Source of the DNA: an uncultured Anaeroplasmataceae bacterium
Lineage (GTDB): Bacteria > Bacillota_I > Bacilli_A > Acholeplasmatales > Anaeroplasmataceae
Direction: 5' to 3'
Assembly: GCA_944325035.1 (NCBI GenBank)
Contig: CALUYM010000001.1
Span: 496,001 to 560,000 of the forward strand
Length of the DNA: 64,000 nt
In this document: positions 1 to 9,165 of the stretch, in pieces
Position numbering within the stretch: the stretch's first letter is position 1
How the letters are laid out: each line of letters starts with the position of its first letter
Notes under the pieces: generated by a model
The model's database searches: none
The model's input: the letters and a program-made list of their open reading frames with translations, nothing else
Told to the model about the DNA's origin: nothing
Program-made: the position numbers and the translations under genes

Positions 1-385
1 AATAACTTACACCTTTTCCATCAAACTTATTCCTAGTAGCAATCTTTAATTGAGCTTTTTTCTTACCCATTGCTAAAAAGACAGACTTAGATTCGTATTC
101 ACCTTCGTTTGTCTTAATTAAGAACGTTTCTCCTAGTGGCATTATTTCAATAACTTCGGCTTCTATCATGGAAATATCTAAATTTTTAGCATGTTCAATC
201 CCACGATGAACTAGCTCTTTTCCACTAATATGGCCAAATCCATAGAAATTATCGATAGCTTCTGTTTCAATTAAAACGCCGTCATCTTTTGCGATAATTA
301 AAGGATTTAAGTTAAAGCGTTTTAAATAAATCGCCGCAGAAACTCCTGCTGGACCACGCCCAATAATTATCGTATCATAAATCAT
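1..385 (-). CDS. trxB: Thioredoxin reductase-like flavoprotein, N-terminal part (cut by window edge)
   Basis: About 128 residues of the N-terminus are visible; the rest lies before base 1. It opens with MIYDTIIIGRGPAGVSAAIY, the FAD-binding nucleotide motif, with Arg where the usual GxGxxG motif has its second residue (G-R-G-P-A-G). The fragment ends in KFDGKGVSY, the position just before the CxxC redox centre in this family, so that centre would lie outside the window. Its ATG overlaps the trxA stop codon by one base (TAATG), so the two are translationally coupled: thioredoxin plus the NADPH-dependent reductase that recharges it. Family membership is clear; whether it uses NADPH or ferredoxin cannot be judged from this part. 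Confidence 0.88.
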   Translation of the reverse strand, partial: MIYDTIIIGRGPAGVSAAIYLKRFNLNPLIIAKDDGVLIETEAIDNFYGFGHISGKELVHRGIEHAKNLDISMIEAEVIEIMPLGETFLIKTNEGEYESKSVFLAMGKKKAQLKIATRNKFDGKGVSY

Positions 386-684
386 TAGTCAAAATACTCC
401 TCTAATTGAGCTTTAGGTTTGTAACCAACAAACTTGTTAACTACTTCTCCATTTTTAAAGAAAAGAACCATTGGGATTGATGTACAGTTAAACATTCTAG
501 CAATTTCTTCATTTTCATCAACATTTACTTTTCCTAATTTATAATCAGGATGTTGGGCAACAACTTCTTCAATTACTGGCCCAAGCATACGACATGGTCC
601 GCACCAAGGTGCCCATAAATCTACAACCGCATTTGGGTTATTTTTAATAAATTCATCAAAATTATTAATATTTAAATCTGTCAT
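385..684 (-). CDS. trxA: Thioredoxin
   Basis: A 99-residue single-domain thioredoxin. The active site reads LWAPWCGPCRM at about residues 24-34, with the canonical WCGPC pair, and the conserved cis-Pro region is SIPMVLF near residue 70. It is a cytosolic dithiol carrier for ribonucleotide reductase, peroxiredoxins and methionine sulfoxide reductases. A GAGGT ribosome site lies seven bases before the ATG. It is the first gene of a two-gene unit with the reductase, which starts inside its stop codon. Length is slightly below the usual 103-108 residues, but no motif is missing. Confidence 0.95.
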   Translation of the reverse strand: MTDLNINNFDEFIKNNPNAVVDLWAPWCGPCRMLGPVIEEVVAQHPDYKLGKVNVDENEEIARMFNCTSIPMVLFFKNGEVVNKFVGYKPKAQLEEYFD

Positions 685-771
685 AATTCATTACCTCATT
701 TCTAATCTATTTTTACCATAAATTAATCAATAATTCCAGTATTATGCTTAATTTTATTCGTTTTAATTTTT

Positions 772-2136
772 TTAAGCATAGGTTTCAATGTTTTTAAGCT
801 TTTTAAAGAAAATTATTAAACAAACTAAATGAGCCGCACTTGTAATTAACCACGAAATTGGGTATGTAAGTGATAAGATAGTATTAGTATGAAAACGTTC
901 AATTTTAAAAATTGTTAAAACCCATATTATTCGATATAAGCAACAACCTAATGTGGTTACAATTGTTGGTGTAATTGAATATCCAATTCCTCGAATTGCA
1001 AACGAAAAAATATCAATATATCCACACAAAGCATAGGTTGAACATAAAATAACTAATCGTTCATACCCAATATTAATAGCTTGTTCTCCTTCGATATACA
1101 AATCAAGTAGTTGTCGGCCAAAAAAGATTACAAATCCACCAGATATAGCTGCAAAAATTGTACACAAAATAACTGAATACACAACAGTCTTTTTAATATT
1201 TTCTTTATTACCTACAGCATAATTTGCCGAAACAAACACTAAAGTAGCTTGCGCAACAGCATTCATACATGTATAGACAAATCCCTCAATACTTGCACTT
1301 GCACCATCAGCATCCATGGTGATTTTTCCTAATGAATTAATTCTTGACTGAATTAATAAATTAGCGATTGAAAATACAGAGTTTTGAATTCCCGCAGGTA
1401 CACCAATTTTTATTAATTCAAGCAATTCTTTTTTCGAAAATTCAAAGGAATTTAATCTTAACTTAAATAAACTATTACCCCTTATTAGAAGAATAATAAT
1501 TAAAACAGCAGAAACAGCTTCACTAATAATAGTCCCTAAGGCAACGCCTTTAACATCTAATTTACAAACAATAACAAAAAATAAATTAAATACAACATTT
1601 ACAACTCCGGCGATACATAAATATAAGAATGGTCTTTTAGTATCACCTGTCGCTCTTACCATTGCTGCTCCAAAATTATAAATCATCGAAAATATAAATC
1701 CATAACAATATATTTTAAAATAATCTGTAGAAAGAGGCAATACTTCTTCTGGAGTTTTCATAGTTCGTAAAAAATTTTGAGCAAATATAGCACCCACTAT
1801 CGTAAGTATGGCTCCTACAACTAAAGAAAAAATAAGCGATGTTCCCAAAATAACTTTAGCTCTTTTTTGATCTTTTAAAGCAAAAGATCTAGCCATAAGT
1901 ACGTTTGATCCAACTGCCATTCCAATAAATAATTGAACCATCAAATTAACTAATGAAGTTGTATTTGATATAGCCGCAACACTTTTATCTGACCCAAATT
2001 GACCACAAACTATTAAATCAGCAGCATTATATAAAAGCTGCAATAAACCTGATGCCATAATAGGCAGTGAAAAAATTAAAATTTTTTTTAATAAATTTCC
2101 ATTTGTAAGACTAACATCTTTATTCAATTCTATCAT
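772..2136 (-). CDS. MATE family multidrug/metabolite exporter (1)
   Basis: A 454-residue polytopic protein with about 12 hydrophobic segments in two similar halves, as in MATE (multi-antimicrobial extrusion) transporters, which export organic cations by Na+ or H+ antiport. The first half has IFSLPIMASGLLQLLYNAAD, the characteristic opening of the bacterial DinF/NorM-like branch, and VRATGDTKRPF occurs near residue 165. The start is supported by a GGTGA site upstream. A 9-bp inverted repeat (743-751 with 772-780) spans its stop codon but has no U-tract. Substrate unknown. A second MATE gene follows upstream in the same direction but is separated by a terminator, so they are not one operon. Confidence 0.9.
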   Translation of the reverse strand: MIELNKDVSLTNGNLLKKILIFSLPIMASGLLQLLYNAADLIVCGQFGSDKSVAAISNTTSLVNLMVQLFIGMAVGSNVLMARSFALKDQKRAKVILGTSLIFSLVVGAILTIVGAIFAQNFLRTMKTPEEVLPLSTDYFKIYCYGFIFSMIYNFGAAMVRATGDTKRPFLYLCIAGVVNVVFNLFFVIVCKLDVKGVALGTIISEAVSAVLIIILLIRGNSLFKLRLNSFEFSKKELLELIKIGVPAGIQNSVFSIANLLIQSRINSLGKITMDADGASASIEGFVYTCMNAVAQATLVFVSANYAVGNKENIKKTVVYSVILCTIFAAISGGFVIFFGRQLLDLYIEGEQAINIGYERLVILCSTYALCGYIDIFSFAIRGIGYSITPTIVTTLGCCLYRIIWVLTIFKIERFHTNTILSLTYPISWLITSAAHLVCLIIFFKKLKNIETYA

Positions 2137-2202
2137 AAAACAATCACCATAACGACGATATTTTACTACTTTTAATTAAACAATAAAAGAAAAATTTATA
2201 AA

Positions 2203-2240
2203 TAAAAGAAAACATTTTACAGAATTATGTTTTCTTTTTT
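2203..2240 (-). terminator. Rho-independent terminator of MATE gene 2
   Basis: AAAAGAAAACAT (2203-2214) pairs with ATGTTTTCTTTT (2227-2238). Read on the minus strand, the stem is followed by a T-rich tract, right after the stop of the 2247-3569 gene. Confidence 0.75.
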
Positions 2241-2246
2241 TAATGC

Positions 2247-3569
2247 TTATTCAATATATTTCAATTTTAGTTTTAAAATGAAAAATGCAGATAAAATTGC
2301 AACAATAGCCTCTTCAAATAATAAAGTGTACCAAATATAATCAAAATTAATTAATGGAATTATAAATAAAAAAGAAATCGGTAAAACAAATCCTTTTAAA
2401 ATTGAAAGTAAAAATGCAGTACCACCACGAAGAGTTGCTTGGAAATAGTATATTGCATTTATATTAAAAATAATAAATAAGAAATTTAAAAAGTATTTTC
2501 GCAAGATACCAGGAGCTATCTGTAAGACTAGGTTGTTTCCTGTTGTATTAATAAAAATGTTTAGAATAGCGTTTGGATTAATTAATAATAAAATAGTGAC
2601 TAAAACTCCTACAATTATTGATGTTATAGTTCCATAATACAGATAACTTCGAATTTCTTTAATTTCGCTTTTTCCATAACTTTCAGAAATTAATGGTTGA
2701 CCGGCTTGACCAACAGCATATCCCATTGATTGAACTAAGGCTAAAACATTGCATGCAACACCAAAAATAGCCAAAGTAGCAGTTTCATTATTTCCATCAA
2801 GATAATTTACAATTTGCTTATTAAATGTAATTGTAATAATACCTAAACTTATATCTAATACAAATGAAGGTAACCCTATTATTATAATATCTTTTAATTT
2901 TGCTAAAACATTATTTACTTTAGTGAAATGTAAGGTATTTTTCTTAGAAAAATAATGTGAAAATAAAATTAACCCCATTACACCTTGACCAATCATAGTA
3001 GCTAAACCAGCTCCACTAATTCCCATATCAAAAACAAAAACGAATAAGAGATCACCAACAACATTAAATACACCACCAGCAATAGTAGCTATTGTCGCTT
3101 TAAGTGGAGCATTATCATTCCTAATAAACCCACTTAAGAAAGGTGAAAACATGAAGCATGGTAATCCAATTCGCATCCAAAAAACATATTTGCTTGCTAA
3201 ATCAAACAATGTATCATTGTCTGCACCAAAAAAAATTAATATTTGCTTATAAAAAATATTAATAATAATCCAGATTAAAACAACTACAATAATTATTGCC
3301 ATAACAGATAATGTATAATATTGATTAGCTCTTTTTTCATCTTTTTCAGCCTTAAATGATGTTCTTAACGCTGCTCCTCCAATTCCAAACAACAAACCTA
3401 ATGAAAAGATTATTGTCCATAAAGGAAGGGTAATGGCCAAAGCGGCTGTACCTGTTTCACCATGATATTGACCTACACAAATAGTATCGACTAATGAATA
3501 AATTGACATAATTAGTGCGCTACCAAATGATGCAAAAAGATATTTTAAATATTTTTGTTTAATTGTCAT
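2247..3569 (-). CDS. MATE family exporter (2)
   Basis: A 440-residue, 12-segment MATE transporter from a different branch than its neighbour. It shows YSLVDTICVGQYHG near the N-terminus and FIRNDNAPLKA at about residue 150. The open frame runs 17 codons further upstream, but a perfect GGAGG (3576-3580) sits six bases before the ATG at 3569, giving MTIKQKYLKYLF as the N-terminus, so I chose that start. It is bounded by terminators on both sides and looks monocistronic. Substrate unknown. Confidence 0.88.
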   Translation of the reverse strand: MTIKQKYLKYLFASFGSALIMSIYSLVDTICVGQYHGETGTAALAITLPLWTIIFSLGLLFGIGGAALRTSFKAEKDEKRANQYYTLSVMAIIIVVVLIWIIINIFYKQILIFFGADNDTLFDLASKYVFWMRIGLPCFMFSPFLSGFIRNDNAPLKATIATIAGGVFNVVGDLLFVFVFDMGISGAGLATMIGQGVMGLILFSHYFSKKNTLHFTKVNNVLAKLKDIIIIGLPSFVLDISLGIITITFNKQIVNYLDGNNETATLAIFGVACNVLALVQSMGYAVGQAGQPLISESYGKSEIKEIRSYLYYGTITSIIVGVLVTILLLINPNAILNIFINTTGNNLVLQIAPGILRKYFLNFLFIIFNINAIYYFQATLRGGTAFLLSILKGFVLPISFLFIIPLINFDYIWYTLLFEEAIVAILSAFFILKLKLKYIE

Positions 3570-3749
3570 ATTCCACCTCCAACATTGCGCCATTTTATCA
3601 TCTGCTAAAATATTTGTCAATGTTTTTATCTTTTTAATCTTATTTATTTATTCGGATTTTATAATATTTTCAAAGATAAAATTTGATTTTAATTATTTAT
3701 AATAAGTTAATATTGTTATATTTTATTAAAACACCTTTTTATTTTTAAT

Positions 3750-3790
3750 ATTAATAAAAACAACTGCTGACAAATTTGCCAACAGTCGTA
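3750..3790 (-). terminator. Rho-independent terminator of thrS
   Basis: A 24-base imperfect palindrome at 3763-3786 (ACTGCTGACAAATTTGCCAACAGT on the plus strand, shown here as positions and arms ACTG/CAGT) is followed on the minus strand by a run of T. It lies about 20 bases past the thrS stop. Confidence 0.75.
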
Positions 3791-3806
3791 TTTTATCATT
3801 AAAATT

Positions 3807-5708
3807 TTATTTTAAATTTTTTACTTTATTCTGAATTAATTTAATAAAGTCATCTAAGGCGATTGTAATCTGTTCTTCTTTACCATATTCACGATATGTA
3901 ACAGTATTATTTTCAACTTCCTTATCACCAATTACTAAAGTATAAGGAATTTTCTTTGTTTGAGCTTCACGAATTTTATAGCCTAGTTTTTCATCTCTAA
4001 AGTCTGTTTCAACACGGAATCTTTCATCTAAGAATATCTCATTTAATTTTTCGCAATAAGCTTTATGATGTTCATTATTAACAGCTATTAACTTAATTTG
4101 AACTGGAGCTAACCAAGTTGGGAAAGCACCACCATAGTGTTCAATTAAAATACCAATAAAGCGTTCAATTGATCCAAATAATGCACGGTGTACCATTACT
4201 GGACGTTTCTTAGTACCATCTTCTGCAACATATGTTAAATCAAAGCGTTCAGGTAAATTCATATCTAATTGAATGGTACCACATTGCCAAATACGATTCA
4301 TAGAATCTCTTAGTTTAAAATCTAGTTTTGGTCCGTAGAATGCACCATCACCTGGATTTACCTTATATTCGAAACCAGCTTTTTGACATGCAAGAGCTAA
4401 TGCCGCCTCTGCTTTATCCCATGTAGCGATTTCACCAATATATTTATCAAGTGGACGAGTTGATAATTCAATATGGAAATCTAGGTTAAACACCGTATAA
4501 ACCTGTTTAAATAATAGGATAATGCGACAAATTTCATCTGAAATTTGATCTTCAGTCATAAAGATATGAGCATCGTCTTGAGTAAATGTTCTAACTCGGA
4601 ACAATCCATTTAAAGCTCCACTAGCTTCGTGACGGTGAACAAGTCCAAGTTCAGCTAAACGTAGTGGGAAATCACGGTAAGAGTGGATTGAATTCTTATA
4701 AACAAGCATTCCACCTGGACAATTCATTGGTTTAACTGCAAATTCTTGGTCATCTATATTTGACGTATACATATTCTCTTTATAATTAAACCAATGCCCT
4801 GAAATTTCCCATAATTCACGATTTAACATAGTCGGTGTCTTAATAAATTGATATCCCGCTTTAATATGAATATCAGTCCAAAAGTTTTCTAAAGTATTAC
4901 GTAAAGTCATACCCTTTGGCAACCAGAATGGAAATCCAGGTCCATATTCAGAAATCATAAATAAATCTAATTCTTTACCTAATTTACGATGATCTCTTTT
5001 CTTTCTTTCTTCAAGATTAGTCAAATATTGATTTAATTCTTCTTCACTAAAGAATGCAATACCATAAATACGAGTTAGCATTTCATTCTTAGAATCACCA
5101 CGCCAGTAAGCTCCTGCGACATTTAACAATTTAAAATACTTAATAACTGCAGTAGAAATGACATGTGGCCCACGACATAAATCAGCATAATCTCCTTGTT
5201 CATAAATACCAACTTTGTCATCTTCAATTTCATTTATTAATTCTTGTTTAAAACGATCACTTGCAAACTTAGTTAAAGCTTCTTCTTTTGTTAAGTAATA
5301 ATGCTTAATTTGAATATTTTCTTTAACAATTTTCTTCATCATAGCTTCAATTTTAGCTAAGTCATCTAAAGTTACAGGCTTGTCTACTTTAAAGTCATAG
5401 TAAAAACCTTCTTCAATAGTTGGTCCAACTCCAAAGCTTGCTTCTGGATAAAGGCGTTTAATAGCTTGAGCCATTAAATGAGCTGCTGAGTGATTTAACA
5501 CTTCAAGTGCATCTTTTTCATCATTTAAAACAAATTCTAAATTCCCATCATTATTAATTTCAGTCATCAAATCAATTAATTCACCATTAAAACGAGCGAC
5601 AACACACTTTTTTGCAAAACTTGATGATATTTCTTTTGCAATTTGAATTGCAAGAGTGCCTTGTTCAACTTCTTTAACAGCGCCATCTTTTAATGTAATT
5701 TTAAGCAT
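3807..5708 (-). CDS. thrS: Threonyl-tRNA synthetase
   Basis: A 633-residue class II aminoacyl-tRNA synthetase that charges tRNA-Thr. Domains in order: TGS (residues 1-60), the HxxxH editing/SAD domain with NHSAAHLMAQAI near residue 72 and the distal CRGPH near 178, the catalytic core with MNCPGG (motif with the zinc-binding Cys) near 329, RVRTFTQDDAHIF (motif 2), and a C-terminal anticodon domain. Both editing and synthetic sites look intact and the length is normal. The GGAGGAG ribosome site supports the ATG. It is transcribed alone behind a T-box leader that senses uncharged tRNA-Thr. Confidence 0.97.
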   Translation of the reverse strand: MLKITLKDGAVKEVEQGTLAIQIAKEISSSFAKKCVVARFNGELIDLMTEINNDGNLEFVLNDEKDALEVLNHSAAHLMAQAIKRLYPEASFGVGPTIEEGFYYDFKVDKPVTLDDLAKIEAMMKKIVKENIQIKHYYLTKEEALTKFASDRFKQELINEIEDDKVGIYEQGDYADLCRGPHVISTAVIKYFKLLNVAGAYWRGDSKNEMLTRIYGIAFFSEEELNQYLTNLEERKKRDHRKLGKELDLFMISEYGPGFPFWLPKGMTLRNTLENFWTDIHIKAGYQFIKTPTMLNRELWEISGHWFNYKENMYTSNIDDQEFAVKPMNCPGGMLVYKNSIHSYRDFPLRLAELGLVHRHEASGALNGLFRVRTFTQDDAHIFMTEDQISDEICRIILLFKQVYTVFNLDFHIELSTRPLDKYIGEIATWDKAEAALALACQKAGFEYKVNPGDGAFYGPKLDFKLRDSMNRIWQCGTIQLDMNLPERFDLTYVAEDGTKKRPVMVHRALFGSIERFIGILIEHYGGAFPTWLAPVQIKLIAVNNEHHKAYCEKLNEIFLDERFRVETDFRDEKLGYKIREAQTKKIPYTLVIGDKEVENNTVTYREYGKEEQITIALDDFIKLIQNKVKNLK

Positions 5709-5734
5709 ATCGTTTTTCTCCTCCTAATAAATAT

Positions 5735-5949
5735 AAAAAATCGCCCTATAAAATAATAGGACGAATAAACGCGGTACCACCTAAATTCTAAGTTCACACT
5801 TAGCACCTTAAACTTCGTAACGGGAAGTATCCGATTATCCTTTCGGTAATATCTCCATGGGAGTAATTTATAACTAGTCTTAGGTATCTTCCACCATCAT
5901 ACCCTCGCTTTAAAGCATTATCATAAATCATATCCACTTCATAGATTCT
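5735..5949 (-). promoter_or_regulatory. T-box riboswitch (tRNA-Thr sensing) in the thrS leader
   Basis: The T-box antiterminator core GGTGGTACCGCG is exact at 5770-5781 (minus strand). It is followed by a terminator stem CGTCCTAT/ATAGGGCG and a T6 run (5735-5767). Upstream, CTTAG near the 5' end pairs with CTAAG to close stem I, and an ACC triplet (Thr codon) sits immediately before that closing strand, a fitting specifier. Known T-box logic: uncharged tRNA-Thr binds and prevents termination, raising ThrRS. The T-box call is firm; the specifier assignment is inferred. Confidence 0.95.
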
Positions 5950-5955
5950 AAGTAA

Positions 5956-5984
5956 ATTATATACCTATCTAATTAACTAGTCAA
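5956..5984 (-). promoter_or_regulatory. Sigma-A type promoter of thrS
   Basis: TTGACT at 5979-5984 and TATAAT at 5956-5961 (minus strand) are separated by 17 bases, placing transcription start near 5949, just 5' of stem I of the T-box. Confidence 0.85.
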
Positions 5985-5989
5985 TTAAT

Positions 5990-7504
5990 TTAATTAGTTT
6001 TTTCATATAAACAAGTTTTTAATCCGTTATTTTTATCCTTATACATCGACTCATCAGCATATTCAACAGCACGACTTAATGTAGTTTTACCATCTGCCAT
6101 ATATGCTCCGCTGCTGAATGATAAGCTAATGTTATGTCCTTCGATTTCAGTAATTTCTGAAACTTTTTGATATAAAGTATGAACAATTTTTTTTACATCC
6201 TCTTCAGTCGTATTATTAATAATTATTACAAACTCATCACCACCATAGCGAATTGCAGTGGCGTTAGTAGGAATATTATTCAATATTATATGACTAAATG
6301 TTGTAATTAAAATATCTCCCGCATGATGTCCATAATTATCATTTACGAATTTCAATGCATCAATATCTAAATAAATAATAGCTGTATTTTTCTGTAAAAT
6401 ATGTTGTGCTTCTTCAAGTAAAAAACCACGATTAAAACAACCGGTCAAAGGATCTATTTGATACTTATCTTTCATAATCGCATATTCTTTACGAAGATTA
6501 TGAGCTTGAAGTTCAGCTGAAATTTCATAAATTCGATTTAATTTCATATTAACATAGTGTTTAGTTAATGCTTGATGATAACGTTCAAATAATGAACGGT
6601 ATTTTATTTCATCTAAATTAAACTCAGAAATCACGAATGTATATAAATCTATTTCGTTATATAAAGAAAGTTCCAAATCAATAATTTTACTTACATATTC
6701 AACCATTTGTTCTTCACTAACATATTCTTTTATAACGGAAAATATTGGTATAAATATACTACTATATTCATCTTTATAGACCGTTTGCGTAGCAATTTCT
6801 AACATAATTTGGGCTACATCATTAGACATAGCTTTCTTTTCAGATTCGTTTAATTCTTTGATAACTGCTAATTGATAAATTTCATGAACACGTTTGCAAA
6901 AATTTAATTTTTCTATGCTATTCTTATTTCCCACAAATTTTAAAGCTTCAGCGACTCTTGGTTTGGTTAGGTTAAAACTTTTTACATCTTTTGCCTGCGC
7001 ATATACATCACATAAATTTAGATAGTATGTAACTTTTTCTTCAGGGAGTAATTCGTAATCTAACAAAAGAGTTTCAAATAAGTTAATATAAAAATACGCT
7101 TCTTTATATAACTTTTGAGAAATCAAAATAGTAAGAACGTAATTAACTGCAACAACTTTATAACTAATGCTTGCATCCTTTAAATCAAGCAAAGCATTAC
7201 CATAAAAAATACATTGAGAAAATACAGAAATCTCATAATAATAATTCATTTCTAGTAAATATAAAGCTTGTAAATTATTAACACTTAAATTAAGCTTAGC
7301 TAAATATTTAACACATAACATATGCATTTTTTCAATATGACGTTTTTGTCCTAGATGTTTTGTGCAAATAAAAAAAGAATACAAGTTAGGTAAAAACTCA
7401 CAATCATGTTCTGCGTCATAATTTAAAAAATCATAACATTCTAATAGTTCTTCTTCTGTAATCTTTGTATGAAGATATTTCTTAAATTTTTCGGCCGTAA
7501 TCAT
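5990..7504 (-). CDS. Diguanylate cyclase (GGDEF) with a helical repeat-like N-terminus
   Basis: A 504-residue cytosolic protein with no membrane segment. Residues 1 to about 330 are predicted mostly helical with recurring Tyr/Leu-rich segments that resemble TPR-like repeats. The C-terminal 170 residues are a GGDEF domain: DPLTGCFNRGF at the start, GHHAGD in the middle and RYGGDEFV (around 418-426), the intact catalytic loop for making cyclic di-GMP from GTP. No RxxD inhibitory site precedes the loop, so product inhibition may be absent. The start is the ATG at 7504, eight bases after AAGGAG; the frame also offers a GTG three codons earlier. Its 3' end abuts the thrS promoter. Confidence 0.88.
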   Translation of the reverse strand: MITAEKFKKYLHTKITEEELLECYDFLNYDAEHDCEFLPNLYSFFICTKHLGQKRHIEKMHMLCVKYLAKLNLSVNNLQALYLLEMNYYYEISVFSQCIFYGNALLDLKDASISYKVVAVNYVLTILISQKLYKEAYFYINLFETLLLDYELLPEEKVTYYLNLCDVYAQAKDVKSFNLTKPRVAEALKFVGNKNSIEKLNFCKRVHEIYQLAVIKELNESEKKAMSNDVAQIMLEIATQTVYKDEYSSIFIPIFSVIKEYVSEEQMVEYVSKIIDLELSLYNEIDLYTFVISEFNLDEIKYRSLFERYHQALTKHYVNMKLNRIYEISAELQAHNLRKEYAIMKDKYQIDPLTGCFNRGFLLEEAQHILQKNTAIIYLDIDALKFVNDNYGHHAGDILITTFSHIILNNIPTNATAIRYGGDEFVIIINNTTEEDVKKIVHTLYQKVSEITEIEGHNISLSFSSGAYMADGKTTLSRAVEYADESMYKDKNNGLKTCLYEKTN

Positions 7505-7705
7505 TATAATCACTCCTTATACAAGATATAATTTTAAAAAAAATAAAATTTTTGTGTTTGCAAATAATTTAGAGTTACACATTATTTTAATTAAATGACT
7601 AATACCGATTTATACCTAAAATATATCATATTTACTATCTTAAATCAAGTTTATTTGTAAATATATGTCAAAATAAATTGTATTTAATACCATACATATC
7701 TTAAT

Positions 7706-8464
7706 CTAAATAGCGTTTTTTATAACATAATTGGCAAGCAATTTTCCAGCCTTTTTCGGCATATAAAGTGAGGGCAGTTTCGGTAATATTTTAATGTTTA
7801 AATTTTTAAAAACATCTTCACTAAATCCGTATGGATATGAAGCAATTTCATAAATTAAACTATCTTCTTTAAATAAAAGTAATTTAGAAGAATCAATGAT
7901 ATTTTTAGGGATTGTATTAATAATAATATCATAGTTAAAATTGTCTAATTCATTTAATTTAATATCTTTACAAAATAATTCCTTTTTATCATGATAATCA
8001 TTTGCATAAATTGTAATATTTTTAGTGAAACATTTTAAATAATTGTATAGGGCTTTAGCCTGATATCCATATCCTAAAATTAAAACTTCTTTTTCGTATA
8101 AAGCATCCTCTAAATCATTTAAAATTTTTTTTACTAAAGCCTCCGCAGTTAGTTTAGAGTTTTCCCATAGATAAAACTCATCTTCTAGATATGACAATAA
8201 TTTAATATCTTCGTTAGCACAAAAATCTTTTAATTCTTGATTTATTTTTCCTGCAATTATCAATTTTGGTCCATCTTTTACGTAAAAATCCATAATGTTT
8301 AAATTTGTATCTTTAATAAATAAAAATGAATCAACACCATTTAATGGTAAAATAAGTGTTTGCACATCACATAATTCTTTAAAATTACTACTATATATGA
8401 CATTTTTTAAATTCAAAACCAAATTGTCATATCGTTTATCGCTTGTATTAATTACACCAATCAT
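7706..8464 (-). CDS. dpaA: Dipicolinate synthase subunit A-like protein (divergent)
   Basis: A 252-residue protein. The layout fits DpaA/SpoVFA, which helps make dipicolinic acid in the mother cell: an N-terminal domain, the segment LTAEALVKKIL near residue 105, a Rossmann nucleotide loop VLILGYGYQAKALY near 127, the stretch DIIINTIPKNII, and a C-terminal LPSLYMPKKAGKLLANYVI corresponding to the family's conserved LPG..APKTAG ending. It is shorter and more diverged than Bacillus DpaA (about 297 residues), and no DpaB partner is adjacent. It stands alone, divergent from recU. I rely on several short motifs in the right order; another Rossmann oxidoreductase is the alternative. Confidence 0.75.
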   Translation of the reverse strand: MIGVINTSDKRYDNLVLNLKNVIYSSNFKELCDVQTLILPLNGVDSFLFIKDTNLNIMDFYVKDGPKLIIAGKINQELKDFCANEDIKLLSYLEDEFYLWENSKLTAEALVKKILNDLEDALYEKEVLILGYGYQAKALYNYLKCFTKNITIYANDYHDKKELFCKDIKLNELDNFNYDIIINTIPKNIIDSSKLLLFKEDSLIYEIASYPYGFSEDVFKNLNIKILPKLPSLYMPKKAGKLLANYVIKNAI

Positions 8465-8589
8465 TATATCACCATTTTATGGTATGTGAAAATTTAAAAA
8501 AAGTGTTTAAAAACTGAAAATATGATAAAAATATTTATGAAAAATGTTAAAGTATGATATGATAATTGTAATTACGAAAGGATGATTTT

Positions 8590-9165
8590 ATGAACCTGCC
8601 AATAAAAAAAAGAACGACTAAACAAACTCCAAATATGGCAAATAAAGGAATGGGGCTTGAAGAAATGGTAAACCAGACAAATTCATATTATTTGTTGCAC
8701 GAAATTGCAGTTATCCATAAAAAACCAATTCCTGTTCAAATAGTAAAAGTTGATTATCCATCACGGAATAAAGCTGTTATTAAAGAGGCCTACTATAAAA
8801 CACCTTCTACTACTGACTATAATGGTTTATATAAAGGCTTATATATCGATTTTGACTGCAAAGAATGTAACAGTTTAACCTCTTTTCCAATTAAAAATGT
8901 ACATGTCCATCAAATTGAGCATCTATCAGCCATCAAACGCCATCACGGTATTGCATTTTTGTTAATATATTTTATTAAATATAATGAATACTTTGTAATG
9001 CCGATTGAAGAGTTCTTACCTTATTATGAAGTTTCTTTAAATAATGGTAGTAAATCAATTCCTTACCAAGATATAAAAGAAAAAAGTTTCATAATCAAAG
9101 AAGGGTATAATCCTCGTCTTGATTATCTAAAAGGAATTGATGAATATCTTAAGAAAAATCAGTAA
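8590..9165 (+). CDS. recU: Holliday junction resolvase RecU
   Basis: A 191-residue endonuclease of the Firmicute RecU family, which cuts Holliday junctions during recombination and chromosome segregation. Seen: NKGMGLEEMVNQTNSYY near residue 18, KEAYYKTPSTTDYNG (about 65-80) containing the region of the catalytic Asp, and YIDFDCKECNSLTSFPIKN (about 88-108) with the second acidic/Lys cluster of the PD-(D/E)xK fold. An AAAGGATG site precedes the ATG. It overlaps the start of the downstream penicillin-binding protein gene, the same recU-ponA pair as in Bacillus. Confidence 0.95.
   Translation: MNLPIKKRTTKQTPNMANKGMGLEEMVNQTNSYYLLHEIAVIHKKPIPVQIVKVDYPSRNKAVIKEAYYKTPSTTDYNGLYKGLYIDFDCKECNSLTSFPIKNVHVHQIEHLSAIKRHHGIAFLLIYFIKYNEYFVMPIEEFLPYYEVSLNNGSKSIPYQDIKEKSFIIKEGYNPRLDYLKGIDEYLKKNQ

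Noticed and set aside
743..780. TATGCTTAA/TTAAGCATA inverted repeat around the MATE stop codon
   Set aside because: Nine-base arms but AT-rich, with no U-tract in the needed direction; not convincing as a terminator.
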